Of a DNA stretch of 44,133 nucleotides, positions 19,530-26,872 are shown in pieces. The translations under genes were made by a program, and so were the position numbers. Position 1 is the stretch's first letter. The number at the start of each line of letters is the position of its first letter. The notes under the pieces were generated by a model. It was not told where the DNA came from. It saw only the letters and a list, made by a program, of their open reading frames with translations, and searched no databases. Source of the stretch: Kocuria sp. (GTDB taxonomy: Bacteria; Actinomycetota; Actinomycetes; Actinomycetales; Micrococcaceae); assembly GCA_031179495.1 (NCBI GenBank), contig JAPSHS010000007.1, forward strand, positions 1 to 44,133. Reading direction: 5' to 3'.

Positions 19530-19585
19530 AGAGCCTCCGGGCGGGGAGTGGCGGATCGAAGGGCCACACCCCACCTGGAGGCTCT
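19530..19585. terminator. Long imperfect hairpin between iolT and pcrA
   Basis: The outer arms AGAGCCTCC and GGAGGCTCT pair perfectly, and inner arms GGGGaGTGGC and GCCACaCCCC extend the stem with one mismatch. It lies between two convergent genes and could end both transcripts. Confidence 0.5.
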
Positions 19586-19673
19586 TCCGTTCCGTGGACG
19601 CACCCGTGGACACGCCGGCACGACCGTCCGCGGCTGGGTCCTGCCGGGCGCCCGGGACCGCGGCGGCGGGGCT

Positions 19674-22142
19674 TCAGCCCACCTTGGTGAGCGGGGCGTA
19701 GCGCAGCAGCAGCCGCTTCTCGTCGCCGCCGAAGCGCACCTTCGCCACGGTCTTGTCGCCGGCGCCCTCGACGGAGACCACGGTGCCCTTGCCGAACGCC
19801 TTGTGGTCCACGGTGTCCCCGACGGAGAGGCTGGGGATCTCCTTGTTGGGCTGCACCCGCCCCGCCGCCGTGGCCCGGGACGGGCCCATGCGCTCGAAGG
19901 CCGCGCCGGACGAGGCCGCGGCACCCCAGTAGGAGCCCCGCATCGGGTCCCGCTGCGCGGTGCCGCCGTGCAGGGAGGAGCCCCACGCGGCCGGGGCCGA
20001 GGACCCCTCCCGCTTCCAGTCGACGAGCTCCGCCGGGATCTCGTCGAGGAACGGACTGGCAGGGTTGTACTGGGACTGACCCCACATGGAGCGGAACTCG
20101 GAACGGGTGAGGTACAGCCGTTCGCGGGCCCGCGTCAGGCCCACGTAGGCCAGCCGCCGCTCCTCCTCCATCTCCTTCTCGTCCGTGAGGGACCGCTGGT
20201 GCGGGAACAGCCCGTGCTCCATTCCGGTGAGGAAGACCACCGGGAACTCGAGGCCCTTGGCGGTGTGCAGGGTCATCAGCGTGACCACGCCCTGCGCCCG
20301 GGCCTCGGCGACCTCCGCCGCGATCTGCTCGGCGCTCGGTCCGTCCCCGGAGGCCCCCGCGGGCCGGTTCGGGATCTGGTCGGCGTCGGCCACGAGGGAG
20401 ACGTGCTCGAGGAACTCGGGCAGTCCGGCGTCCGGGCGGTCCCGCTCGAACTCCCGCACCACGGCCACGAGCTCCGCCAGGTTCTCCACCCGCGACTCGT
20501 CCTGCGGGTCGGAGGACCCGCGCAGCGCGGCGAGGTAGCCCGACTGCTCGAGCACCGCCTCGAGCACCGAGGCGGCACCCGCGCCCTCGGCGACCGAGGC
20601 GAGGTCGTCCATGAGCTGGACGAACGCCCTGACCGCGTTCAGCGACCGGGTGGCCATCCCGGGGGCCTCGTCGGCGCGGCGCAGCGCGTCCATGAAGGAG
20701 ATCCGCTCGCGCTCGGCGAGCGCGGCGGCGGCGCCCTCGGCGCGGTCCCCGATGCCGCGCCGGGGCTCGTTCACGATGCGGCGGACGTTGATGTCGTCGT
20801 CCGGGTTCACGATCGAGCGCAGGTAGGACAGGGCGTCCTTGATCTCCTTGCGCTCGTAGAAGCGGGTGCCGCCCACCACCTTGTAGGGCAGGCCCACGCG
20901 CATGAGGATCTCCTCGAGGGAGCGGGACTGGGCGTTGGTGCGGTAGAAGACGGCGACGTCGCCGGGGCGGTAGCCGTCCTCGTCCTGGAGGCGGTCGATC
21001 TCCTCGGCGACGAACCGGGCCTCCTCGTGCTCGTTCTCGGCGGCGTAGCCGGTGATCTTCTCGCCGTCGCCGGACGCGGTCCACAGCCGCTTGTCCCGGC
21101 GCGCCTTGTTCTTGGCGATCACGGCGTTCGCGGCGGTGAGGATGTTCTGGGTGGACCGGTAGTTCTGCTCCAGCAGGATGGTCCGCGCCTGCGGGTAGTC
21201 CTGCTCGAAGTCGACGATGTTGCGGATGTCGGCCCCGCGGAACGCGTAGATCGACTGGTCGGAGTCGCCCACGACCGTCAGCTCGGCGGGCGGCACCGGG
21301 CTCGCCCCGGGCCCGGGCTCCGCACCGTCGCCCGTCCCGACGAGCTCCCGGACCAGCGCGTACTGCGCGTGGTTGGTGTCCTGGTACTCGTCGATGAGCA
21401 CGTGCCGGTACCGGCGCCGGTAGTACTCGGCGATCTGCGGGAACGCCCGGAACATGTGCACGGTCTGGCCGATGAGGTCGTCGAAGTCCATCGCGTTGGC
21501 CGCGCGCAGCCGCTCGGTGTAGCCGCGGTAGACCTGGGCCACCGCGCTCTCGAAGGGATCCGTCTCGGAGACCCGGGACAGGTAGGTCTCGTCGTCGACG
21601 AGCTCGTTCTTCAGCGCGGAGATCCTGTGCTGGATGCTCTTGGGCGCGAAGCGCTTCGGGTCGAGGTCGTGCTGCTTGGCCACGAGGGTGATCAGCCGCA
21701 GGGAGTCGGCGGAGTCGTAGATGGAGAAGGTCGACCTCAGTCCCACGCTCGTGGCCTCGCGCCGCAGGACGCGCACGCAGAACGAGTGGAACGTGGAGAT
21801 CGACATCGACTTCGCGGACTCCCCCACCAGCTCGACCACGCGCTCCCGCATCTCGGCGGCGGCCTTGTTCGTGAAGGTGATCGCCAGGATCTCGCCCTGG
21901 TGGGCCCGGCCCGTGGCCAGGAGGTGGGCGATCCGGTGGGTCAGCACGCGGGTCTTGCCGGATCCCGCGCCCGCGACGATCAGCAGCGGCGCGCCGGAGT
22001 GCTCGACGGCGGCCCGCTGCGGTTCGTTGAGACCCTCCACGAGGGCCTCCGCGGAGGCGGCGCCCCGGCGTGGCGGGGCGCTCGCGCCGGGGCGCGCCAC
22101 GGAGGCGGAGGGCAGGAGCGGGTTGTCGAAGAGGTAGTCCAT
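19674..22142 (-). CDS. pcrA: ATP-dependent DNA helicase PcrA/UvrD
   Basis: 822 aa superfamily 1A helicase with the motifs in order: Q motif (LNEPQRAAVEH), Walker A GAGSGKT (58-64), motif II DEYQDTN, VGDSDQSIYAFRGAD, LEQNYRS, TLHTAKGLEFPVVFLTGME and motif VI EEERRLAYVGLTRAR. The C-terminus has the Tudor-like domain (GDTVDHKAFGKGTVVSVEG) that in PcrA contacts RNA polymerase. It unwinds DNA 3'-5' in nucleotide excision repair and plasmid or replication-fork processing. The frame begins at ATG 22142; no closer start is needed. Length fits actinobacterial UvrD1/PcrA. Confidence 0.95.
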   Translation of the reverse strand: MDYLFDNPLLPSASVARPGASAPPRRGAASAEALVEGLNEPQRAAVEHSGAPLLIVAGAGSGKTRVLTHRIAHLLATGRAHQGEILAITFTNKAAAEMRERVVELVGESAKSMSISTFHSFCVRVLRREATSVGLRSTFSIYDSADSLRLITLVAKQHDLDPKRFAPKSIQHRISALKNELVDDETYLSRVSETDPFESAVAQVYRGYTERLRAANAMDFDDLIGQTVHMFRAFPQIAEYYRRRYRHVLIDEYQDTNHAQYALVRELVGTGDGAEPGPGASPVPPAELTVVGDSDQSIYAFRGADIRNIVDFEQDYPQARTILLEQNYRSTQNILTAANAVIAKNKARRDKRLWTASGDGEKITGYAAENEHEEARFVAEEIDRLQDEDGYRPGDVAVFYRTNAQSRSLEEILMRVGLPYKVVGGTRFYERKEIKDALSYLRSIVNPDDDINVRRIVNEPRRGIGDRAEGAAAALAERERISFMDALRRADEAPGMATRSLNAVRAFVQLMDDLASVAEGAGAASVLEAVLEQSGYLAALRGSSDPQDESRVENLAELVAVVREFERDRPDAGLPEFLEHVSLVADADQIPNRPAGASGDGPSAEQIAAEVAEARAQGVVTLMTLHTAKGLEFPVVFLTGMEHGLFPHQRSLTDEKEMEEERRLAYVGLTRARERLYLTRSEFRSMWGQSQYNPASPFLDEIPAELVDWKREGSSAPAAWGSSLHGGTAQRDPMRGSYWGAAASSGAAFERMGPSRATAAGRVQPNKEIPSLSVGDTVDHKAFGKGTVVSVEGAGDKTVAKVRFGGDEKRLLLRYAPLTKVG

Positions 22143-22197
22143 CGTGGCCCCAGTCTACCGAGGTCCGGGGACACCGGCCCCGAGGGGGGACGGGGCC

Positions 22198-22926
22198 TCA
22201 GACGAAGTGCAGCTCGAGCCGGTGCCGCCCGTTGTCGTCGTCGACCCACAGCTCCGAGTCGGCCACGGTCACCCGGACGGGCCGCTTCAGCCGGATCTCG
22301 TCGTCGAACTCCACCGCCTCGGAGTCCTCGCCCCCGTAGACGGTGTCCAGTTCCCGGCTGGCCGGGTCCAGGTGCCGGATGGCGTCGTTGCCGGTGTCGG
22401 CGATCACGACGGAGCCGTCGTACAGGATCTGCAGGTCCTCGGGGTGGTCCAGCTGGGCGGTGTCCGCCGGCCCGTCCGCGAAGCCGGCACCGGCCCGGCC
22501 CACCACGGTGCAGACCAGCGGTCCGCCGTCGGGCTTGTCCGTGTCGATCTCGATGCAGCGCAGCGACGAGGAGTCGCGGTCGATGAGCCACAGGGTCCCG
22601 CTGCCGTCCTCGGTGATCGAGACGGTGGCCGCGAACTTGGCCTGCCCCGCCTTGCCGTCCCGCCGGCCGGGCTCCCCCGTGCCCGCGAACTCGTACAGCA
22701 CGTCGGTGTAGGGATCCCAGCGGAACAGCCGGTGGAGCGACGGCACCGCGGCGATCACGGCCGAGAGCTTGTGCGACCACACCATGTCCGCGATGGGAGC
22801 GCCGCCGAGGACGGAGCAGTCCACCGTGCGGCGCACCGTCTCGTGGTCCTTCTCGAACAGCGTCAGCACATTGCCCTCGGTCAGCCGCATGAGCAGGCCG
22901 TCCGGGAGTCCGATGGACAGTTCCAT
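22198..22926 (-). CDS. NHL-repeat-like beta-propeller protein
   Basis: 242 aa from ATG 22926, with GGAGGT at 7 nt; the open frame continues upstream but without SD or plausible sequence. A clear NHL unit is visible (FADGPADTAQLDHPEDLQIL followed by VVIADTGNDAIRHLDP), preceded by two weaker repeats (FAGTGEPGRRDGKAGQAKFA; GTLWLIDRDSSSLRCIEID). This suggests a partial propeller of about four blades, cytoplasmic because no signal peptide is present. Related modules occur at the C-terminus of NHLRC2-type thiol-disulfide proteins, but no thioredoxin part is here. It is probably a binding scaffold; no function is assigned. Downstream lies pcrA after 55 bp. Confidence 0.7.
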   Translation of the reverse strand: MELSIGLPDGLLMRLTEGNVLTLFEKDHETVRRTVDCSVLGGAPIADMVWSHKLSAVIAAVPSLHRLFRWDPYTDVLYEFAGTGEPGRRDGKAGQAKFAATVSITEDGSGTLWLIDRDSSSLRCIEIDTDKPDGGPLVCTVVGRAGAGFADGPADTAQLDHPEDLQILYDGSVVIADTGNDAIRHLDPASRELDTVYGGEDSEAVEFDDEIRLKRPVRVTVADSELWVDDDNGRHRLELHFV

Positions 22927-23061
22927 GACCGGCACCTCCGTGTCGTCCTCGTCGAACGCCCGGTCGTGGGCGGCCGGGCCGTTCCTCCGCCGGCCCGAGG
23001 CCGGTGCGGGTGGCCTCAGCCTACTCCTGGGCCCGTGCGTTCGGCGGTGGGCGCGCGACCG

Positions 23062-23067
23062 GATAAT
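23062..23067 (+). promoter_or_regulatory. -10 box of a probable leaderless transcript
   Basis: GATAAT ends 6 bp before the ATG at 23074, so transcription should begin at or next to the start codon. There is no ribosome binding site. Confidence 0.45.
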
Positions 23068-23073
23068 GGGGGC

Positions 23074-23754
23074 ATGGGACTGACACGGGCGCAGAAGGCA
23101 CGCAAGCACGGCAGCACCGCCCTCCCGGAGCCGCCCCGGGGAACGCGCCTGCACGAGGTGCGCCCGGGCGAGCTGCGGCCCCGGCCCACGCGGTCCAGCT
23201 CCGGGCTGGTCGTGGGCGTGGCCATGGGCGTCTCCGCGCTCCTGTGGCTGTACGTGCACGCCTGGGTGCTCCCCCTGCTCGGCGCCTCCGCCGCGGACGG
23301 CCTGCTCCTGCCCGAGTGGATGCCGGGCGGCTTCGACCAGGCCCACGCGCAGCGGCTCGCCGCGGCCCTCGGCGAGCCGGGGCGCGCCCAGTACGAGGCC
23401 GTGCACCGCTCGTCCGGGCTGCTCGCCCCGCTGCTCGTGGGTCTCGCATGGCTGCTGTTCGTCGCCCTCCACACGGCCTCGCGCCTCCGTCGACGGCTCC
23501 GGTCCGCGGTCGTGCTCGGCTTCGCGGCCGTCTCCCTGGCGGGCAACGCGGCGATCGACGCCGCGCTCGCGGACCCCGGGGACGGCTCCGCCGTGACCGC
23601 GGCGTCCGCCCTGGCCGTCGCCCGCTGGGTGCTGCTGGTGCTGCTGCTGGCCGTGACCGTGGCCACGGCCGTGGAGGCGCTGCGGCGCCGGGTGCAGGAG
23701 CCGCCTGCCGAGGACGCCTCGCGCTCCCGCCGCGGGCCCGGCCCGCGCTCCTGA
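23074..23754 (+). CDS. Hypothetical membrane protein with four TM helices
   Basis: 226 aa. It begins MGLTRAQKARKHGSTALPEP with a basic cytoplasmic N-terminus of about 40 residues. TM helices lie near residues 45-70, 115-135, 142-160 and 175-205, and the tail is Arg-rich (RSRRGPGPRS). I do not recognise the family. The ATG 23074 is chosen because a GATAAT box sits 6 bp upstream, consistent with a leaderless message; the longer open frame through 22144-23073 is a shadow of the NHL gene. Divergent from that gene, followed by a strong terminator and a convergent tRNA. Confidence 0.65.
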   Translation: MGLTRAQKARKHGSTALPEPPRGTRLHEVRPGELRPRPTRSSSGLVVGVAMGVSALLWLYVHAWVLPLLGASAADGLLLPEWMPGGFDQAHAQRLAAALGEPGRAQYEAVHRSSGLLAPLLVGLAWLLFVALHTASRLRRRLRSAVVLGFAAVSLAGNAAIDAALADPGDGSAVTAASALAVARWVLLVLLLAVTVATAVEALRRRVQEPPAEDASRSRRGPGPRS

Positions 23755-23772
23755 TCCGCCGCCCCGGACGGA

Positions 23773-23804
23773 GGACGCCCCGGACCGGTCGGTCCGGGGC
23801 GTCC
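23773..23804. terminator. 14-bp perfect hairpin between membrane gene and tRNA-Arg
   Basis: The arms GGACGCCCCGGACC and GGTCCGGGGCGTCC flank a GGTC loop. It is 18 bp past the membrane-protein stop and 6 bp past the tRNA 3' end on the other strand, so it can serve both. Confidence 0.65.
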
Positions 23805-23809
23805 GTGCG

Positions 23810-23882
23810 TGCCCTCGATTGGATTCGAACCAACGACACCGGCTTTAGGAGAGCCGTGCTCTATCCCCTGAGCTACGAGGGC
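23810..23882 (-). tRNA. tRNA-Arg, anticodon CCU
   Basis: 73 nt on the minus strand. The acceptor arms GCCCTCG and CGAGGGC pair fully, with discriminator A. The D arm has GCTCAGGGGATAGAGC, and the anticodon stem CGGCT/AGCCG encloses the loop CTCCTAA, giving anticodon CCT for AGG codons. The T arm contains GGTTCGAATCC. CCA is not encoded. It reads the rare Arg codon AGG in this high-GC genome. Confidence 0.95.
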
Positions 23883-23933
23883 GACGCCGAACAGTCTAGG
23901 TGCTCTCCGGGGCCCCCGCGAACCCGTCGCGTC

Positions 23934-23939
23934 TAGGAT
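23934..23939 (+). promoter_or_regulatory. -10 box of a probable leaderless transcript
   Basis: TAGGAT ends 7 bp before the ATG at 23947, and no ribosome binding site is present. Transcription from this box would start at the initiation codon. Confidence 0.45.
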
Positions 23940-23946
23940 CGGTCGC

Positions 23947-25344
23947 ATGCCCGTCTACATCGATCCGCCGCTGTGGCCCGCCCACGGGACGCACTTCTCG
24001 CACCTGGTCTCCGACGCGTCCTACGAGGAGCTGCACGCCTTCGCCGACCGGCTGGGCGTGCCCCGGCGCGCGTTCGACCGGGACCACTACGACGTGCGGG
24101 GCAGCCTCTACGACGCGGCGGTCGCCGCGGGGGCCCGGCCCGTCGAGGGGCGTGAGCTCACGCGCGTGCTCCTGCGCAGCGGGTTGCGCGTGCCCGCGCG
24201 GGCCCGCCCGGAGCGGGTCGCCCGGGTGCTGCGCCGGCGGTGGGACGGGCGGTTCCCCGCGCTGCCGCGGACCGGGGCGGAACTCGTGGAGCGGTGGGGC
24301 GAGCCCCACCGCCACTACCACGGCCGCTCGCACCTGCTGGCCGTGCTCGAGGCGCTCGAGCAGCTGGTCGCGGAGGCCGGGGAGGCCCTGTCCCCGGAGC
24401 AGCGCGACGCCCTCGTGCTCGCCGCCTGGTTCCACGACGCCGTCTACGCGGGCCGGCCGGGGCAGGACGAACGGGACTCCGCCGCGCTGGCCCGGGACCG
24501 GCTGACCGGTGCCGGCCTCGCGCCCGGTGTGGTCGCCGAGGTGCAGCGACTGGTCCTGCTGACCCTCGACCACGCGGCCGGGCCGGGAGACCTCCCCGGG
24601 GCGCTGCTGCTCGACGCGGACCTGGCGGTCCTGGGCTCGCCCCTCGGGACCTACGAGGCCTACGCCGCCGGCGTGCGCCGCGAGTACGCCCACGTGACCG
24701 ACGACGACTTCGCGGCCGGACGGCTGCGGGTGCTCGAAGGGCTGTGGCGGCAACAGCCGCTCTACCGCACGCCGGCGGCGCAGCGGCGCTGGGGCGCCGG
24801 AGCGGCCCGGAACCTGGCGGGCGAGATCCAGCGGCTGCGTGCGGCGGCGCGCCGGGCCTCCGCGGGGGCTCCGGACGACGTGGACGTCCTCACCATCACG
24901 GCCGTGTGCCTGCACGACGACGGCGGAGCCCTGCTCACGGTGCGCAAGCGGGGCACCGACCGCTTCATGCTGGTGGGCGGGAAGCTCGACCCCGGGGAGT
25001 CGCCGGCCGAGGCGGCCGTGCGGGAGACCGCCGAGGAGGTCGGGCTGCGCCTGCACCCCGGACAGCTGCGGCTGCTGGGCGAGTTCGAGGCCCCCGCGGC
25101 GAACGAGCCCGGCACCTGGGTGCGCTGCACGGTGTTCACTGCTCCCCTGACCGGGGACCCGGTGGCACGCGCGGAGATCGAGGAGCTGCGCTGGCAGCCG
25201 CTGGACGACGCGGCTCCGGCCGCGCTGCCGGACGACCTCGCCCCGCTGCTCCGCGAGCACGTCATTCCGGCGCTGCGCCGCTCCCCCGACGGGCTCCGGC
25301 CTCGTCCGCGGAGCGGTGCCTCCGGTGGAGCAGTACCCCGGTGA
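23947..25344 (+). CDS. DUF4031-HD-NUDIX three-domain protein
   Basis: 465 aa, cytoplasmic. Residues 1-85 are a DUF4031 domain (MPVYIDPPLWPAHGTHFSHL, conserved His/Asp). Residues 105-300 resemble a metal-dependent HD phosphohydrolase, with candidate ligands H125, H129, H163-D164 (WFHDAVYAG) and an acidic LLDADLAVLG block. Residues 313-445 are a NUDIX hydrolase: the box runs from G345 to L367 (GGKLDPGESP ... REtAEEVGL) and fits Gx5Ex7REUxEExGU except for Thr at the first U. All three catalytic centres look intact. It may be a multi-step nucleotide-pool or metabolite-repair enzyme; this is inference. The 3' end overlaps the convergent gene by 83 bp. Confidence 0.85.
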   Translation: MPVYIDPPLWPAHGTHFSHLVSDASYEELHAFADRLGVPRRAFDRDHYDVRGSLYDAAVAAGARPVEGRELTRVLLRSGLRVPARARPERVARVLRRRWDGRFPALPRTGAELVERWGEPHRHYHGRSHLLAVLEALEQLVAEAGEALSPEQRDALVLAAWFHDAVYAGRPGQDERDSAALARDRLTGAGLAPGVVAEVQRLVLLTLDHAAGPGDLPGALLLDADLAVLGSPLGTYEAYAAGVRREYAHVTDDDFAAGRLRVLEGLWRQQPLYRTPAAQRRWGAGAARNLAGEIQRLRAAARRASAGAPDDVDVLTITAVCLHDDGGALLTVRKRGTDRFMLVGGKLDPGESPAEAAVRETAEEVGLRLHPGQLRLLGEFEAPAANEPGTWVRCTVFTAPLTGDPVARAEIEELRWQPLDDAAPAALPDDLAPLLREHVIPALRRSPDGLRPRPRSGASGGAVPR

Positions 25345-25528
25345 GCAGGCCCAGCACGATGCCGACGCCGCCGAGGACGGACAGCCACATGGCGGCGTGG
25401 CCCACGAACGCGGCCACGACGAACCCGGCCACGACGCCGGGCACGGCCCCGCCGATCATGCCGTAGGCCATGTAGGCGTACTCACGGTCGAGGCTCGTGC
25501 GGGCGCTGCGGCTGAAGTCGGTGGGCAT
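25262..25528 (-). CDS. Small membrane protein with two TM helices
   Basis: 88 aa. The N-terminus is charged (MPTDFSRSARTSLDREYAYM), followed by two TM helices (about 20-42 and 45-67, the first Gly/Ala/Val-rich) and a basic tail (LLHRRHRSADEAGARRGSG). The ATG at 25528 follows a TAGAAT box at 6 bp, consistent with a leaderless message. Its last 83 bp are antisense to the end of the DUF4031-HD-NUDIX gene. The family is not recognised; the hydrophobic pattern and promoter make it a believable gene. Confidence 0.6.
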   Translation of the reverse strand: MPTDFSRSARTSLDREYAYMAYGMIGGAVPGVVAGFVVAAFVGHAAMWLSVLGGVGIVLGLLTGVLLHRRHRSADEAGARRGSGAAPE

Positions 25529-25534
25529 GGGCCC

Positions 25535-25540
25535 ATTCTA
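25535..25540 (-). promoter_or_regulatory. -10 box of a probable leaderless transcript
   Basis: On the minus strand TAGAAT ends 6 bp before the ATG at 25528. No ribosome binding site lies between. Confidence 0.45.
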
Positions 25541-25618
25541 TCGGCGTGCGGACCTGCCGGCCGGGCCCCTCGGCGCGGGTCCCGGCCGGCGAGCAGGTTG
25601 CGGGGGACCGTTGAACAG

Positions 25619-25662
25619 CGGGTGCGCGGTTCCCGTCTGGCCGACCAGGAACCGCGCACCCG
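25619..25662 (-). terminator. 15-bp hairpin after the first NlpC/P60-like gene
   Basis: The arms CGGGTGCGCGGTTCC and its exact complement (25648-25662) enclose a 14-nt loop, 19 bp past the stop at 25682. Confidence 0.6.
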
Positions 25663-25681
25663 AAGCGGTGCTCGCGTGCGG

Positions 25682-26566
25682 TCAGCGCACGCGGACGAAG
25701 ACGGGGCCGGAGCCCACGTTGACGCTGTCGACGACGGTCGTGCCGCCGTTCCAGCCGCCGTGGACGGCCTTGCCGCCACCGATGTAGACGCCGATGTGGG
25801 CCATGCCCATGCCGCCGTCGGCGTAGTAGACGAGGTCGCCCGGCTGGGCCTGGCCGGCGGAGACCTGGGTCCCGAGGCTCAGGTAGGAGGCAGGCCAGCC
25901 GTGGTGGTTGATGCCGGCGGCGCGCAGCGCGTTGGTGACCGCGGCCGTGCAGTCCTGGGCGACCCCGAGCTGGCCGAGGGCCGCCGAGGCGATGGTGGCG
26001 CCCTTGCCGGAGGCGGAGCTCTGCGGGGTGACGGTGCGCTCGGCGACCGGGGCCGGGGCGGGCTTCGGGGCCGGAGCGGCCACGGGGGCGGGCTTCGGGG
26101 CCGGAGCGGCCACGGGGGCGGGCTTCGGGGCCGGAGCGGCGACCGGGGCCGGCTTGGGCGCCGGAGCGGCCTGGGCCACGGGGGCCGCGGCCGCCTGGGC
26201 CACGGGGACCGCCTGCACGACGGGCTGCGGGGCGGGGGCGACCGCGGGCCGGGGCGCCTCGGCCTTCTTCACCGTCTCGGGCTCCGCCTTCTTCTCGGCC
26301 TTCTTGTCGGACTTCTCCTCCGCCTTCTTCTCGGTCTTGGTCACCTGGGAGACCGGCTCGAGGGACACGGTGGGGGCGGCGGAGGGGGTCGCAGCGGCGA
26401 CGGCCGACAGCGGGGCGTCGGCGGCGGCCTCCTGGGCCGGGGTGGCCTGCACGGAGACGGTGGTGGCCAGGGCCAGGCCGGAGAAGGCCGCGACGGCGGC
26501 CGCGGTGCGGGCCTTGCCGGTGAGGAGGGAGCCGATGCCGTTCGAGGAGTTCAGGTCACGAGTCAT
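25682..26566 (-). CDS. Secreted NlpC/P60-like (C40) protein with repeat linker
   Basis: 294 aa. A basic N-terminus and hydrophobic stretch (TAAAVAAFSGLALATTVSV) form a signal peptide. A Lys/Glu-rich segment (about 80-105, EKKAEEKSDKKAEKK) and a Pro/Ala/Lys repeat linker (PAPKPAPVA, about four copies) lead to a C-terminal domain of 110 residues. There QDCTAAVTNAL supplies the likely catalytic Cys and MAHIGVYIGGGK the His, with AQPGDLVYYADGG between, as in NlpC/P60 endopeptidases. DCT in place of DCS is unusual. Expected outside the membrane, acting on peptidoglycan stem peptides. The ATG 26566 lacks an SD; GTG 26629 is a less likely alternative. Confidence 0.8.
   Translation of the reverse strand: MTRDLNSSNGIGSLLTGKARTAAAVAAFSGLALATTVSVQATPAQEAAADAPLSAVAAATPSAAPTVSLEPVSQVTKTEKKAEEKSDKKAEKKAEPETVKKAEAPRPAVAPAPQPVVQAVPVAQAAAAPVAQAAPAPKPAPVAAPAPKPAPVAAPAPKPAPVAAPAPKPAPAPVAERTVTPQSSASGKGATIASAALGQLGVAQDCTAAVTNALRAAGINHHGWPASYLSLGTQVSAGQAQPGDLVYYADGGMGMAHIGVYIGGGKAVHGGWNGGTTVVDSVNVGSGPVFVRVR
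26041..26170. repeat. 30-bp in-frame tandem repeat
   Basis: The unit beginning CCGGAGCGGCCACGGGGGCG occurs at 26071-26100 and 26101-26130 without change, with diverged copies on both sides (26041-26070, 26131-26160). It encodes the 10-residue PAPKPAPVAA unit of the linker and could expand or shrink in whole-codon steps. Confidence 0.85.
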
Positions 26567-26604
26567 GAGGAGTTCAGGAGGCTTTCTGGAGGGCCGGGCG
26601 GATC

Positions 26605-26671
26605 TGCCGGAACGGTGCGATGACAGCACGGATCACCCCGCGCGGTGTGCGGGGTGCTGTGATGTCCGGCA
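26605..26671 (-). ncRNA. Structured leader of unknown class upstream of the NlpC/P60-like gene
   Basis: On the minus strand the outer arms TGCCGGA and TCCGGCA pair; inside them ACAG pairs with CTGT, and a perfect 8-bp hairpin CACCCCGC/GCGGGGTG sits at the centre (26634-26656). The three stems nest into one interrupted rod ending about 38 nt before the ATG. It does not match any riboswitch I know. It could be a leader element or a terminator for something upstream. The rest of 26672-26828 shows nothing clear. Confidence 0.35.
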
Positions 26672-26828
26672 GCGCGGCGATCCGGATCAGGAGCACCGCG
26701 CACGGCGAGCGGAGGAGGAGGGGGTGAAGTACGGCGTCCCGGAGGACGACCGGCGCTGCACCCGGGGAGACGGGCGGCGCGGACGGGACCCGGGAGCGCG
26801 GGTCCCGTCGGTCCGGAGCGGACCGGGG

Positions 26829-26864
26829 GCCCTCCGCGGTGACCGTGCGGTCACCGCGGAGGGC
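26829..26864 (-). terminator. 16-bp perfect hairpin after the second NlpC/P60 gene
   Basis: The arms GCCCTCCGCGGTGACC and GGTCACCGCGGAGGGC flank a GTGC loop, 8 bp past the stop at 26873. Confidence 0.65.
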
Positions 26865-26872
26865 GGGCCGGA

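Noticed and set aside
17970..22586. Open frame of 1538 codons across iolT and pcrA
   Set aside because: It runs out of frame through iolT and antisense to pcrA; no recognisable domains.
22927..23472. N-terminal extension of the NHL-repeat protein
   Set aside because: ATG 22926 has GGAGGT; the extension is antisense to the membrane gene at 23074.
26041..26170. Tandem repeats as a possible CRISPR or VNTR locus
   Set aside because: Copies are in-frame, contiguous and encode a Pro/Ala linker; there are no spacers or cas genes.
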